In this document: piece by piece, positions 1 to 8,923 of the stretch | Layout: every line of letters starts with the position of its first letter | How positions within the stretch are numbered: the first letter of the stretch is position 1 | Source: Rostrohypoxylon terebratum | Lineage: Eukaryota; Ascomycota; Sordariomycetes; Xylariales; Hypoxylaceae | Assembly (NCBI GenBank): GCA_022497145.1 | Contig: MU386085.1 | Span: forward strand, 1-17,762 | Reading direction: 5' to 3' | DNA length: 17,762 nucleotides | Notes under the pieces: generated by a model | Seen by the model: only the letters and a program-made list of their open reading frames with translations | What the model was told of the DNA's origin: nothing | The model's database searches: none | Made by a program: the position numbers and the translations under genes

Positions 1-306
1 GTGAAGGTAGCTGTAGTAGCCAGCTATCCGAGGTTTACCCATTTTGGTGTTGCGTTTTAAGTGGGTATACCTCCTTGTTGTCGGATCGTAACATCAAGAC
101 AAAAAAAAAAAAGAAACAATTGGATTGACCTAGCGGAGAGAGAAACCAATATACCGGAAACGGAAATATGTCATTGACGTTTTTATTCTCGACGTGTAAC
201 AATACGAAATATCTGTTGCCCGCTTTCTTTTTTTTTTTAAAAAAAAATCAAGAACATAGGTATATTCGAGACTCCCTTGCATTGACCTCAAGTCTGGCTC
301 CATAAG
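1..306. other. Upstream region of the kinase-like gene
   Basis: No gene is visible here. The stretch holds an A-tract near 101-112 and a T-run followed directly by an A-run near 227-247. Such poly(dA:dT) tracts are common in fungal promoters and disfavour nucleosomes. No clear TATA box can be assigned. The short minus-strand ORF crossing it has low-complexity Lys/Arg content from the A/T runs and is not believed. Confidence 0.5.
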
Positions 307-1739
307 ATGGCGCAAGAACAAGTGAGGGCGCTCAGGAAATATTTCGCAGCCGATGACCAGAAGAAGTTTTACTACGAGGGCATCGTAGGCCGGGGAGGTC
401 AGGCGACTATATACAAAGTCAAATATGTAAGGCCAGGTGGTGATCTTAACACGGCTAGGTCACTGGTACTTAAGATTGCAAATCCAAAAAGAGGTTCAGA
501 TGTTCAAGAAACGATCAGGGAGAAGGAAATTTTGATGGTATCGTATGGGTATTCCTCAGCTTCTAGGTATATCGATCGACTGACCTTGATTCTCCTATAG
601 GATCTACGAGGCTGTAAGCACATTGTACGTTGTATAGTAGGACCCGGGGATTCATTAGCGCCGGCCTCAGCTGAGCGGAACTGGGCTTGGATATATTTGG
701 ATCGGATAGAGAACGGGACCTTGACGGGCTTTATGAATAGAGCAAAACAGAATGGTATGGTCAGGCTGCCGAATCGCGTGTTGTGGCCGATATTTTTGTG
801 CTGTTAGTATTATCTCCTACCCTAGGTCCCTAGCCGGGATGGGAACTGCATACTAACACCTTTTTGATGCAGTGGTTCGAGCATGTATCGCAATGGCGTG
901 GCCGAGGAACGCAGAGGATTTGAATGAGTCAATTGTACGAACGCTGGCTCCACCAAGTGGACTGACGCAGTAAGTTATATGTCTCTATGTCGACTCGCTT
1001 GATCCTTCTTAGTCCGAGAAGGATATAAAACCACAAATTAGCAAATGCTGGGGTAATTAGTACTGATGGAACTTTCTAATTAACAGCAACGATATTCACG
1101 GTGACAACTTGCTATTTGGATCGTATTTGGATCATCCCGAGCATGGTAGAACCCCAATATTAAAGTTGATAGATTTCGGATTAGCAGCACGAATGTAAGT
1201 TTGATCTTAGACGACAATTACTTATTGAATGAACCTCTGGCTCATATTTTAGCCACGAGGATGAGGAAGACGATGATCTTGGGACGGGAGTGCAACGTAA
1301 TATTTTGGATATCGGCATAGTTAGTCATAATCACTCGTTTAAGGCCGAGGAGGCGTTCTCAGCAAATTAACTGATACTTTAACAGATGATGGCTTCGGTT
1401 ATTGGACTACGGACGACACATAAATACACGGGGGACGAAATAGAAGTTGACTTATCTCCGCTCAATCACCACAAAACTGTAGTAGCACCGGCCTCCAACT
1501 TATTAGAAGATGTAGACATGGGCACCCCGGATCCATTTCCACAGGTTGATCGAGATATTCGACTTATCACTGCCGCATGTATGGCTAGCGACCCTAAAGA
1601 ACGGCCAAGTTTAGCTGAGCTGGAGGGCTGGGTCGCTGAGAGACTCCTTTATGGTGCGAATAAGTACGGCAATGTAGTCTTCGAACGAGATGATAATGTT
1701 CGCAGTATAGTCCGCATCTTGATATTTGAAGCTTTTTGA
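307..1739 (+). CDS. Protein kinase-like protein, six exons
   Basis: Exons are 307-537, 601-802, 873-969, 1087-1194, 1253-1319 and 1386-1739, read as 352 aa. All five introns (58-117 b) have GT-AG ends; branch-like CTGAC or CTAAC words sit before the first two acceptors, and the reading frame closes at every junction. Visible kinase elements are a glycine-rich loop (GIVGRGGQ, residues 25-32), a VAIK-like Lys (VLKI, K56), an alpha-C Glu (REKEIL, E72), a catalytic loop HNDIHGDN (177-184; D179 and N184 kept), DFG (206-208) and a C-lobe end with MASDPKERPSL. Oddities: Arg of HRD is Asn, the loop Lys is His, and the activation segment is acidic (HEDEEDDD, 214-221) with no APE. Substrate is unknown; Ser/Thr specificity is inferred from the fold only. 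The ATG at 307 gives a complete N-lobe. The last ~25 residues are the least certain part. Confidence 0.85.
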
Positions 1740-2606
1740 TATATCGGCTTTTGAACTTGAGTCAAATTTATAGGCACTGAACATACTTGCAGTTGGGGAT
1801 GTGATGGCAAGGATTGGTGCTGAAAAAGGGGGACGAATGAATGGATATTGGTACTGATGAATTTCAGGAACAGTTCTAACGGACTCCTCGGTAAGAACCA
1901 TCAAAGGCCTTTTCATAATACGAAAGAAAAACAGCTGATGACTAAAGTCATACTTTAATAGACAGGTACCTACCTACTCAGGTATTACCTAAATATGTAC
2001 GCATGAAACCTTCCTACTTTTCTACATGTTCTATAGAAGCCTGAATGTGTTTTTATTTGGAAATTCTAGGGTTAGGGTTTGGGGTACTCTTACCCCCATG
2101 TATCTAGTACCTAAGGGAACTGTGTATACAGTTTTCCGAACCTTTCTTACCGGGAGGCTTCGCTGTAAGCTGCATTGCCTATTGATTAGGTAGTGATAGG
2201 ATGTATCTCTCAAGAGACCTATACGAGCTATAATATGATCTAACTGGCTGAGGTTCTTCGGTGTCACAGATCGGCACTGCTGTTGGCCCGCCACGGTGGT
2301 ACACTTCAAATCCATCGGAAAGAGGAATGGATTGAGGGATATCTTAGCTGACAAATTTCGGGATGACCACCTTCATACCTCGTATCGTCAACCAGCTACA
2401 TCGAACATGATAGCATCCGGCCAATTATAAACAACCAGTAGCAAGGGGTAAACCCTCCATTCCTTGGCGCAGAAGCCGTACAATCAGGAAGCAAGCAGAT
2501 GCGTTAGAAACTATACCACGATAGCATGCTAAATTCTATATTGCTAACTGCCCAACCAATTGCAAGCCCACATCCGACGATATCTATACCGCAAACATAA
2601 TAACCT
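1740..2606. other. Intergenic region without a convincing gene
   Basis: This 867-b stretch follows the kinase stop. Minus-strand ORFs at 1611-1916 and 2031-2354 show no recognisable domain; the first largely shadows the kinase 3' end and its flank. Visible items are a TACCTACCTA word near 1967-1978 and a short telomere-like CTAGGGTTAGGGTTT at 2066-2080. It probably contains the kinase 3' UTR and the promoter of the following gene. Confidence 0.5.
2066..2080 (+). repeat. Short telomere-like TTAGGG motif
   Basis: CTAGGGTTAGGGTTT contains about two units of TTAGGG, the telomeric repeat of most filamentous fungi. Two units are too few to call an interstitial telomere. A binding site for a TTAGGG-binding Myb factor, or chance, are both possible. 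Confidence 0.25.
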
Positions 2607-2831
2607 ATGCGTTTATCATCCATCGAATGGAGAATCAACATTTTATCTCCGAAATGCCAACTCAAGATATGTGATGTACAAGCAGGTACAGTGTCACCGG
2701 ATCTTGCAAACCGGAATATTCCAAATTTAGATCTACCGTACCTAGTCAGGTCCTGCGGTATGACGCGTTATGTCAACGACGAAGGAAGGTTGCTATGGGT
2801 AAAAGAACCCTATCCGGCACATTTCGGATAG
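2607..2831 (+). CDS. Doubtful small ORF, 74 codons
   Basis: An ATG-to-stop ORF of 74 codons with no recognised domain, signal peptide or membrane segment. The codon just before the ATG is TAA in the same frame, so any extension would need an upstream intron. It lies 135 b ahead of the membrane-protein gene on the same strand. It could be a small unknown gene, an exon of a larger unrecognised gene, part of that gene's long 5' leader, or chance. I do not recognise the product. Confidence 0.2.
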   Translation: MRLSSIEWRINILSPKCQLKICDVQAGTVSPDLANRNIPNLDLPYLVRSCGMTRYVNDEGRLLWVKEPYPAHFG

Positions 2832-2966
2832 AAGAGGAAACCTCATCACCCAATGTATCTTAGGATATAGTTACTTATCAATTCTGCATGCCGCTCTGTG
2901 CAAAAAGTATGTCCAAGGGGAAGAACCAGTCACAAATTATGCGATGCATGAACGCCATCTAATCGA

Positions 2967-3599
2967 ATGAATACCCTCATTTCTATCAGGAACACTCCAA
3001 TAACGGCTAAAAGCCGCATCCTGTGGATAATTGTTCCCGTATGTTCTCTCATAGGGGTCGCCTGTGCCATTACACTCGCGTTTGCCGGCCACGCAATGCT
3101 TCGCCGACGACGACAAGCTGCTCTTCGGGAGTTCGAGGCCGCTCGCCTTCGAGACCCGGCTTTAACATGGGACGTATATGCTCGGAGGCGCCGGTTCACG
3201 CACTCACGGCTCTTATTCGAGCAAGAACTTCTGCGCAGCACCATAATCCGCAAGTCGCAGCAGAGCCGAACATCTGTCGTAAATAACCAAAAGGGGGGAT
3301 CTGATCAACTCATCGATATTAAGAGAGCTGGAGGCGAAGATGAGATCTTGCTAGAGCCACACCGGAGAGATGACAGATTTTCCGAGGATGTGTGCGTAGA
3401 GAACACGCCAACAATAGCGACCATGCAACATATGAAAGTGAGCGAAGGAAGACGCTATCCAACTCCAACGAACGTCCGACTTCAGACGCCCCCTTTATTA
3501 GCGCATCCGGCGTTGAGAGATCACGATAGGCCATATCCTCCAAGGAACTCGAGCTTACCAATAGAGGTGACACAATCAAAACCTTTCCCATCGCCATAA
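2967..3599 (+). CDS. Small single-span membrane protein of unknown function
   Basis: This 210-aa intronless ORF has one strongly hydrophobic segment, about residues 18-42 (from ILWIIVPVCSLIGVACAI onward), followed at once by a basic cluster (MLRRRRQ, 44-50). By the positive-inside rule the N-terminus is outside or lumenal and the long tail cytoplasmic. After the span comes a charged, probably helical block (REFEAARLRDPALTWDVYAR, then RRRR and SRLLFEQELLR, to about 100). From memory, this resembles a block kept in small fungal membrane proteins. The rest is polar, Pro-rich and probably disordered. No cleavable signal peptide is evident. It ends 461 b from the convergent F-box gene. Function is unknown; the hydrophobic span and block argue for a real gene. 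Confidence 0.7.
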   Translation: MNTLISIRNTPITAKSRILWIIVPVCSLIGVACAITLAFAGHAMLRRRRQAALREFEAARLRDPALTWDVYARRRRFTHSRLLFEQELLRSTIIRKSQQSRTSVVNNQKGGSDQLIDIKRAGGEDEILLEPHRRDDRFSEDVCVENTPTIATMQHMKVSEGRRYPTPTNVRLQTPPLLAHPALRDHDRPYPPRNSSLPIEVTQSKPFPSP

Positions 3600-4060
3600 T
3601 ACTCAGTATCTCTTTAGCAGATACGGATACCCAATGTTGTGGGTGTGTGGCGTCGTTTCTCATTCATTTCGACGGAACAGCATCTAAAGGTTCTATGGAC
3701 GGCAATTTACGTGCTTTAATTATTAATGTTCAATGCTTTGGATGGTCTCTTATAATGTTTCCATAGATACTACTAGGTAGTTAGGCGCCTAATGTCAAAG
3801 AGAAAAATTGGGCTTAAGCCGGGTGTTCAGTCTTGTCGACCAAGACAACAAACCTGAATAGTACCTAGTACAGTAATAACATTCTTAACACCGCAATTCT
3901 CCAATTTCTTTCATGATACCTCGGCGGAAATGCATTCGCATGATGTCTCCGCTTCCATTCCTAGAAATACTCACATCTTGATATTTCGTGACAATGTTCC
4001 CGGTATAATTCGCATTGTCTAGATTCTCAGAAGCCGAGGCTAGTAACCTGGCCGTCCTAT
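3600..4060. other. Convergent 3' region between membrane-protein and F-box genes
   Basis: No gene is seen. The two flanking genes point towards each other, so this interval should hold both 3' UTRs and polyadenylation signals. A 60-codon minus-strand ORF at 3885-4067 overlaps the end of the F-box gene in another frame and has no recognisable content. Confidence 0.5.
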
Positions 4061-5773
4061 TCACCACTCATGCATAGGGACAGGCCCATCACGTTCGAGT
4101 GATAGTGGTCCAGTGAGAGACAACATGATGCCTAAGTTCTTCTCTCCAGCCGCGTGCCTCCGAAGATATTCATTCTCTAGCTGGCCTAGCTTTGGGCATG
4201 TGACACTGAAGACACCATTTTCAGCGTCATCATCTCGATCAGAGAGACTGCAGATAAAGCTGGATATGTTACATGACGCCCACCAGGATTCGGTGGGTGG
4301 ATACCCCTGATCCAGTTTAGGTTTAGGAGTAGAACCAGACATGATGTTGAGTTTCCGTATCCTAGTGTTCCGACCTGTGGTACGCTCATGTAGATATTGA
4401 AATAGCTTCCCAGCAGCTGAGAAGGTAACGTAAGGTTGAATGGGTTCACTCTTCTTCACTTGTCCTAGCTCGAACCATAGCGTTAGAGAACGAAGAGACG
4501 GAAAACTTGACAGTATGTCGAGCATCTCGTATGGCCAGGCGCCATTTCGAGAGATATCCAGGCTTAATTCCTCAATATGCGGACACTGGTCGCGGATCTT
4601 GATCAGTGTCTCAGAATCGATAGCTTCCTGACGCCATTTTCCTTCGTGGTCCTCGTCTTGATGAATTGTGAGACTCCTCAAAGTGCTCCCATGTCTGAGT
4701 AAATTTTTGAGGCCGATATCAGCGATCTTAGGGACGTCAATGCTACTTAAAGAACTCGGGACTAGATCGAAGGCACTGCGAATTACCGCCGAGCCTGAAT
4801 TGCTGAACCCGCCAATTGCCTCTAGAGAGGTGAGTTGTGGCATGATTTGCATGGCAAAATCAGCATCACGTATTGTCAATTTACGTAGTTGTGACCAGTC
4901 AAACTGGCTTTTCCAGTAATCTGTTTCATCGATTTTGAGAGGGTACCCTGTGGAGTTAACGGTGGACGTATTAGGACGAGATGGGTCGGGCGTGGGAATT
5001 CCGAATGGGTAGGCCTCCAATTCCAATTCTTCTAGCGCGGGCGGATGCTCTCCATCAACAAATCCAAATCCGCAGTATTTGAGGGGAGGAAAAGCAGTGT
5101 GGTATAAGCAGATATTCAGACCTAATTTACGAAGATTGGGACACGATAGGAGCACGCACTTGAGCGTCTTAGTCCAGCGCAGGCACTCATCCGCATGAAA
5201 GTACGTGATAGCTACCTTCAATGAGGTAAGATTCTTACTATCTCGTAGGAGATCCACGCCTTCGGGACCCCACAGGTCTGTGATTTCGACATGGAGACGG
5301 ATTGATGGTCGCTCTCGGAGAAGTTGAATTATAGGTATAGGCATGTTTGATGTTAACCACGAAATATGTTTAAGACCGGTCATCTTAGGGATGAGTTCGC
5401 ATAACTGGGAGAGGAGTCCGTCGTCTTGATTACCGCGGATCTCTAATTTCCGAATTGCCTGAGGGATCCCACTCTTCCTGACGTAGTCCAATTTTCGAAT
5501 TGAGTTTTCAAGAACTAGTTCCTGATGCTGAACGTATCTGGCGATGCGATGATAAGCTGAGCACACAAGCGCTAGCGAGGAGATGGTTTTGGGGCTTGTG
5601 TCCTGTAGCAGGCCTGCTATTATCATGATGATCTCGTCCCCTAGACATGCTAGCGACGGCACCCGGGGATCGGCTGCCTGCGGACGCTTTGGCTTAACAA
5701 GGACTGGAGGATCTGGCTGTGAGCGAGACGCCGGACCAAGCTTAGCACCAATATCGAATAGATGGGATGACAT
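4061..5773 (-). CDS. F-box and leucine-rich-repeat protein
   Basis: A 570-aa intronless ORF starting at the ATG at 5773. After a Pro/Lys-rich, probably disordered N-terminus there is an F-box-like region at about residues 38-85 (VPSLACLGDEIIMIIAGLLQ, then LALVCSAYHRIARYV). F-boxes bind Skp1 and place the protein in an SCF ubiquitin ligase. The rest holds irregular leucine-rich repeats, seen as recurring L-x-x-L-x-L units such as LRKLGLNICL, LEELELEAY, LRKLTIRDADF, LRSLTIHQDED, IEELSLDIS and LRSLTLWFEL, likely the substrate-recruiting surface. Length and layout fit the large, fast-diverging fungal F-box/LRR group. The substrate cannot be told. A TATA-like TATTATATAC on the minus strand lies near 5880, about 105 b upstream of the ATG. 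An alternative is a canonical LRR protein with a degenerate F-box that no longer binds Skp1. Confidence 0.8.
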   Translation of the reverse strand: MSSHLFDIGAKLGPASRSQPDPPVLVKPKRPQAADPRVPSLACLGDEIIMIIAGLLQDTSPKTISSLALVCSAYHRIARYVQHQELVLENSIRKLDYVRKSGIPQAIRKLEIRGNQDDGLLSQLCELIPKMTGLKHISWLTSNMPIPIIQLLRERPSIRLHVEITDLWGPEGVDLLRDSKNLTSLKVAITYFHADECLRWTKTLKCVLLSCPNLRKLGLNICLYHTAFPPLKYCGFGFVDGEHPPALEELELEAYPFGIPTPDPSRPNTSTVNSTGYPLKIDETDYWKSQFDWSQLRKLTIRDADFAMQIMPQLTSLEAIGGFSNSGSAVIRSAFDLVPSSLSSIDVPKIADIGLKNLLRHGSTLRSLTIHQDEDHEGKWRQEAIDSETLIKIRDQCPHIEELSLDISRNGAWPYEMLDILSSFPSLRSLTLWFELGQVKKSEPIQPYVTFSAAGKLFQYLHERTTGRNTRIRKLNIMSGSTPKPKLDQGYPPTESWWASCNISSFICSLSDRDDDAENGVFSVTCPKLGQLENEYLRRHAAGEKNLGIMLSLTGPLSLERDGPVPMHEW

Positions 5774-6125
5774 ATTTTACATTTGTTTTTGTTTGTTTCT
5801 TTTAGTGGCAAATAGAGATGAGTTGGATGGTGAGTTGAAAAAAAATCCTTGCTGCTGTTAAGTGGCGGTCTACTCCAGGTATATAATAGTGGAGGGTTAA
5901 CCTCCAGGTTTTATTGAGAGGAGAAGCCTTGAAAGACGCCTAGAGGCTGCGTCGTATTCCCAAGCTCCTTCGCTAATAGTAACCAATCAAAATTCGGCGG
6001 AGTTGGATGAGGTACCTAGGTTATAGGCTATCTGTGTGATCAGTGTGCCTTATTCCTCTCCTACACTAACGAGTACCGACCTACGAAGGTTACGTCGTAG
6101 TTAGGTTGGTTGTTAGTAGGGAGGA

Positions 6126-6143
6126 TACCTACCTACCTACCTC
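6126..6143 (+). repeat. TACC tandem repeat
   Basis: About four units of TACC in a row (TACCTACCTACCTACC). It is a local expansion of the TACCTA word found throughout the intergenic DNA of this window. Confidence 0.8.
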
Positions 6144-6145
6144 AT

Positions 6146-6162
6146 AGGTTAGAATCTAACCT
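6146..6162. repeat. Perfect inverted repeat AGGTTAGA/TCTAACCT
   Basis: AGGTTAGAATCTAACCT has two perfect 8-base arms around one base. It lies within the CCTAGG-rich divergent promoter region. It may be a dimeric protein-binding site or simply a product of repeat turnover. Confidence 0.6.
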
Positions 6163-6497
6163 ACTAGGTTAGGTAGATAGAATACCAACATTGAACATCG
6201 ACTAGGTATGCTGCAGAACATACCTAGGTCCTAGGTTAATACAATTCGAATCATTCACGAACTTACCTTGTAAGGATCACAGGTTCCTCGAATCACGTCG
6301 AAAAAGTCAGATTAATACCGACAGCTGTGAGACTAGGAATCATCTGACGTCCATACCTAAGTAGCGATATGGGTGATATGGTGATGATATGGCGATGATA
6401 TGTAGGACCTAGGACCTAGGTAATGTTAGGCGGTGATTCATGGAAGTAGTAGGTAAACGTTCGGATTGACCCATGGATGAACTGGATGATTAGGTAA

Positions 6498-6509
6498 GTA
6501 GGTACCTAC
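6498..6509. repeat. Perfect 12-base palindrome GTAGGTACCTAC
   Basis: GTAGGTACCTAC is a perfect 12-base palindrome containing the TAGGTA/TACCTA word on both strands. It is one of the cleanest members of the palindromic repeat family in this window. Confidence 0.7.
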
Positions 6510-7021
6510 CTAGAATCCTAGATTGGTCATATGTTATTTTGGGTGGGTCCTACCTAGCAGTGTAGTAGAGAGCTTACTTCGCTAAGAAAAAAAAAAGATT
6601 TTCTGTGGCATCGACCTTGCAAAATCTCTCCCTCCTAACTAAACCTTTTATCAGCTGATAACCTTGGAAGCCACAAACCACAAAGATCCCTGCACGTTTG
6701 TTTGGTCAGTCTTTGGCATAGCCACCTAGGTCCTACTTATCTTGAGGTACGTAGGACTAGAAGGTACATGTACCCACCAGTCATAGAGAGGAAGAGAGAG
6801 AGCTACCTATTACCTAGTAGTATCCAGTTCTTAGTACCTACATAGTAGGCTCGAGACCAACAAAAGTACAAATTTGAAGTACAAATTTAAAGTACAACAT
6901 ATAGCATACCTAAGGTCCTAAGTAGATATACTACTACATAGGTATGACATATCGAAGGGCGCCCCCCCAGAGCCTCTCCTCATTCTCTCTCGATTTCCAT
7001 CTGGCACATTAACTTTCGAGA

Positions 7022-8419
7022 ATGTCTACCGCTATTAAGTCTAGTCCCTTATATAGATTATCTCGGGATCCCGATGCGCTATTTGGCCGTTCAGACGAGG
7101 AGCTCCTATTTCTCATCAAAGCCGATTTCGAAGATGAACTGGACCGTCTTTTGCGCGCCTATTCAGTCGGTGGCGTTGATGATACGCGACCATCGTCAAG
7201 GTCGCCTTCGGTGATTTTATACGGACAGGAATACGACGAGGTGAATCGCACTCTCACTGGCCTCCTAACACTGAAATGGACCTGGAATAATCAATACGAC
7301 ATCCTGGTCTCAAACCAAGTCGAAGCGCTGAGACTATCTCGCCAGTCTTTCGATTGGATGCGTCACTTCTACAGAGAATCGCTTTCCGATCCTTCGTATC
7401 CAGATGAGCTGTATGCGCTTATTACTTCTATAGTAGTGAATGATATAGGCAAAGACGACCAGCTGGCTTTAGACTACGGAAAGGAAACTGGCGAAAATAT
7501 TAGCGCCCAAAATCATGATATGATCCTCATCAAGGCTGTCAAAAAGGGTCTTGTCAAGTGCCTCGATCCCCCAAATCCCAGGTGTCTCCTTTCGCCAGAA
7601 TACATCGATGCCATCATTCGCGGCATGGAATTGGGAGCCGAGTTCAACTTTGGACAGTTAGCCCAAGCGGAGAATGCGCCCGCATGCCTAGCTGGTCTTA
7701 CGGCAATGAGAGGTCACGCGCACAGTTTCAGACTTCGATTTGAGGAGCAGCTGCTGGACATCGCCGGAGCCGCTGGTCATTTGGACTGGACTGGCGCAAA
7801 AAAGCTGACTCAGTCCAATTTCGATGCTTACCGCGCCGTCTACGACGTCGGGACGGGCATAATTTCGAGGGGCTTGAGTTTACGCGCAGGCTACGATTTG
7901 GTCTTACAACGCCGGCTTGATCTACTCATCGAGAAAAGATTCCGGCCGCTCGACCTGAATATGGAAGACGATCGTGCTCTGGCTCGGCTCTTGTGTATGG
8001 GCAGTGTTGCCGATTTAACAACAGCCGAACTATATAGAAGTGCGTGGGAAACTCTGGAGGACGATGTTAGAAATTCCCTGCGAAAATCCCTCAACATCGA
8101 CGGTTCCGCCGCCGAGCCAGCTGTCCAAGTCACATACATCCCAGCTCTCATAACCCAAGCAGTTGATGCTAACGGCCCCAAAGCTCTTGATGCGAAGAAA
8201 CGGGCAATGCAGAGTGCACTTCGCTATTTGTGCAAAGTCATGTCTGCTCCCGGAAAACCAAATGGTCCTGTTAGCGTCATAGAACGAAATGTCCTACCCG
8301 TACTCAAGAGAGTAGTACAGAGTCCAGAATTTCGCAAGGATCCAGCCATCTTAGAAAAAGCTGCTATACCAGACAGCCTAGTCGCAAAAATGGAGTTAGC
8401 AGAACAACAGCCGGGGTAA
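7022..8419 (+). CDS. Fungal protein of unknown function, HD-domain-like pattern
   Basis: A 465-aa intronless ORF with good codon usage; the ATG context (gagaATGtc) and a pyrimidine-rich leader support the start. The sequence looks mostly alpha-helical, with no signal peptide or membrane span. I recognise its style from fungal 'hypothetical protein' sequences but cannot name the family with certainty. Notable residues are H115 (MRHFY), N140-D141 in VVNDIGKD, H165-D166 in QNHDMILIK, H232 and H234 in GHAHSF, D246 and H253. VNDIGK resembles the HDIGK core of HD-domain phosphohydrolases with His replaced by Asn, so a divergent or inactive HD fold is one possibility (inference). It is divergent from the F-box gene and convergent with the reductase gene. 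No substrate or pathway is suggested. Confidence 0.75.
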   Translation: MSTAIKSSPLYRLSRDPDALFGRSDEELLFLIKADFEDELDRLLRAYSVGGVDDTRPSSRSPSVILYGQEYDEVNRTLTGLLTLKWTWNNQYDILVSNQVEALRLSRQSFDWMRHFYRESLSDPSYPDELYALITSIVVNDIGKDDQLALDYGKETGENISAQNHDMILIKAVKKGLVKCLDPPNPRCLLSPEYIDAIIRGMELGAEFNFGQLAQAENAPACLAGLTAMRGHAHSFRLRFEEQLLDIAGAAGHLDWTGAKKLTQSNFDAYRAVYDVGTGIISRGLSLRAGYDLVLQRRLDLLIEKRFRPLDLNMEDDRALARLLCMGSVADLTTAELYRSAWETLEDDVRNSLRKSLNIDGSAAEPAVQVTYIPALITQAVDANGPKALDAKKRAMQSALRYLCKVMSAPGKPNGPVSVIERNVLPVLKRVVQSPEFRKDPAILEKAAIPDSLVAKMELAEQQPG

Positions 8420-8923
8420 ATATATTTTAAGGGGTTTAATTAACCGTCTTTGTAGCGAGCTGGTTCGGCGGCGTTATCCGGGGTATGATGAAAATGGATA
8501 TCTACGAAGGAACGATTAGGGTTTAGACTTCTAGCACTCAGGTGGTCTCTTATCTAGTTAGTATCTTAGAAGGACGGAATCTGTGTAGTATTGCTATCAT
8601 CATTCTCATTACACCAGCGACCTCGCCCCTATCTATCGTAATGCGGTGATATACATGCGATTCTATGGAATATAAGTGCTAAATAATACCTACCTATCCA
8701 ACCAGTTAGGTCATTTGTATAAAGAATCAATAGGTAACTATATATCTATGTAAATAATCACATGACAAATACTTACATAGGCAGGTATCGATATGCTTCT
8801 TCGACGAGAAGGTGGGAGAAGGGATTAGTTTGATATTCACAGATACTAGGTTAGGTGCCTATTAGGTTAATCTTTGGTTTTTTACACTACCGATCTAAGA
8901 TTTCGAAAGCTACCACACAAATA
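8420..8923. other. Convergent 3' region
   Basis: About 500 b between the stops of the 465-aa gene and the reductase gene, which converge. It is AT-rich with scattered TACCTA/TAGGTA words (near 8690, 8790, 8850) and holds no believable ORF. It probably contains both 3' UTRs. Confidence 0.5.

Larger units (their letters stand above)
5774..7021. other. Divergent, repeat-rich promoter region
   Basis: This 1.25-kb interval separates two genes transcribed away from each other. It has no believable ORF. It is packed with CCTAGG, TAGGTA and TACCTA words (for example 6015-6020, 6223-6235, 6408-6420, 6498-6510, 6725-6730). It also holds a TACCTACCTACC tract at 6126-6143, a GATATGG-type repeat near 6366-6402, a direct repeat of AAGTACAAATTT near 6864-6890 and an A-run near 6585. 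The pyrimidine-rich stretch before 7022 is typical of a fungal 5' leader. Confidence 0.6.

Noticed and set aside
1611..1916. 101-codon minus-strand ORF at the kinase 3' end
   Set aside because: Largely antisense to the kinase C-lobe and its 3' flank, with no recognisable domain.
3885..4067. 60-codon minus-strand ORF as a spliced last exon of the F-box gene
   Set aside because: The F-box ORF ends in an ordinary stop, no clean donor and acceptor pair joins the two, and the short product shows no leucine-rich pattern.
7891..8181. 96-codon minus-strand ORF inside the 465-aa gene
   Set aside because: Ser/Arg-rich antisense shadow with no domain; the plus-strand ORF is long and coherent.
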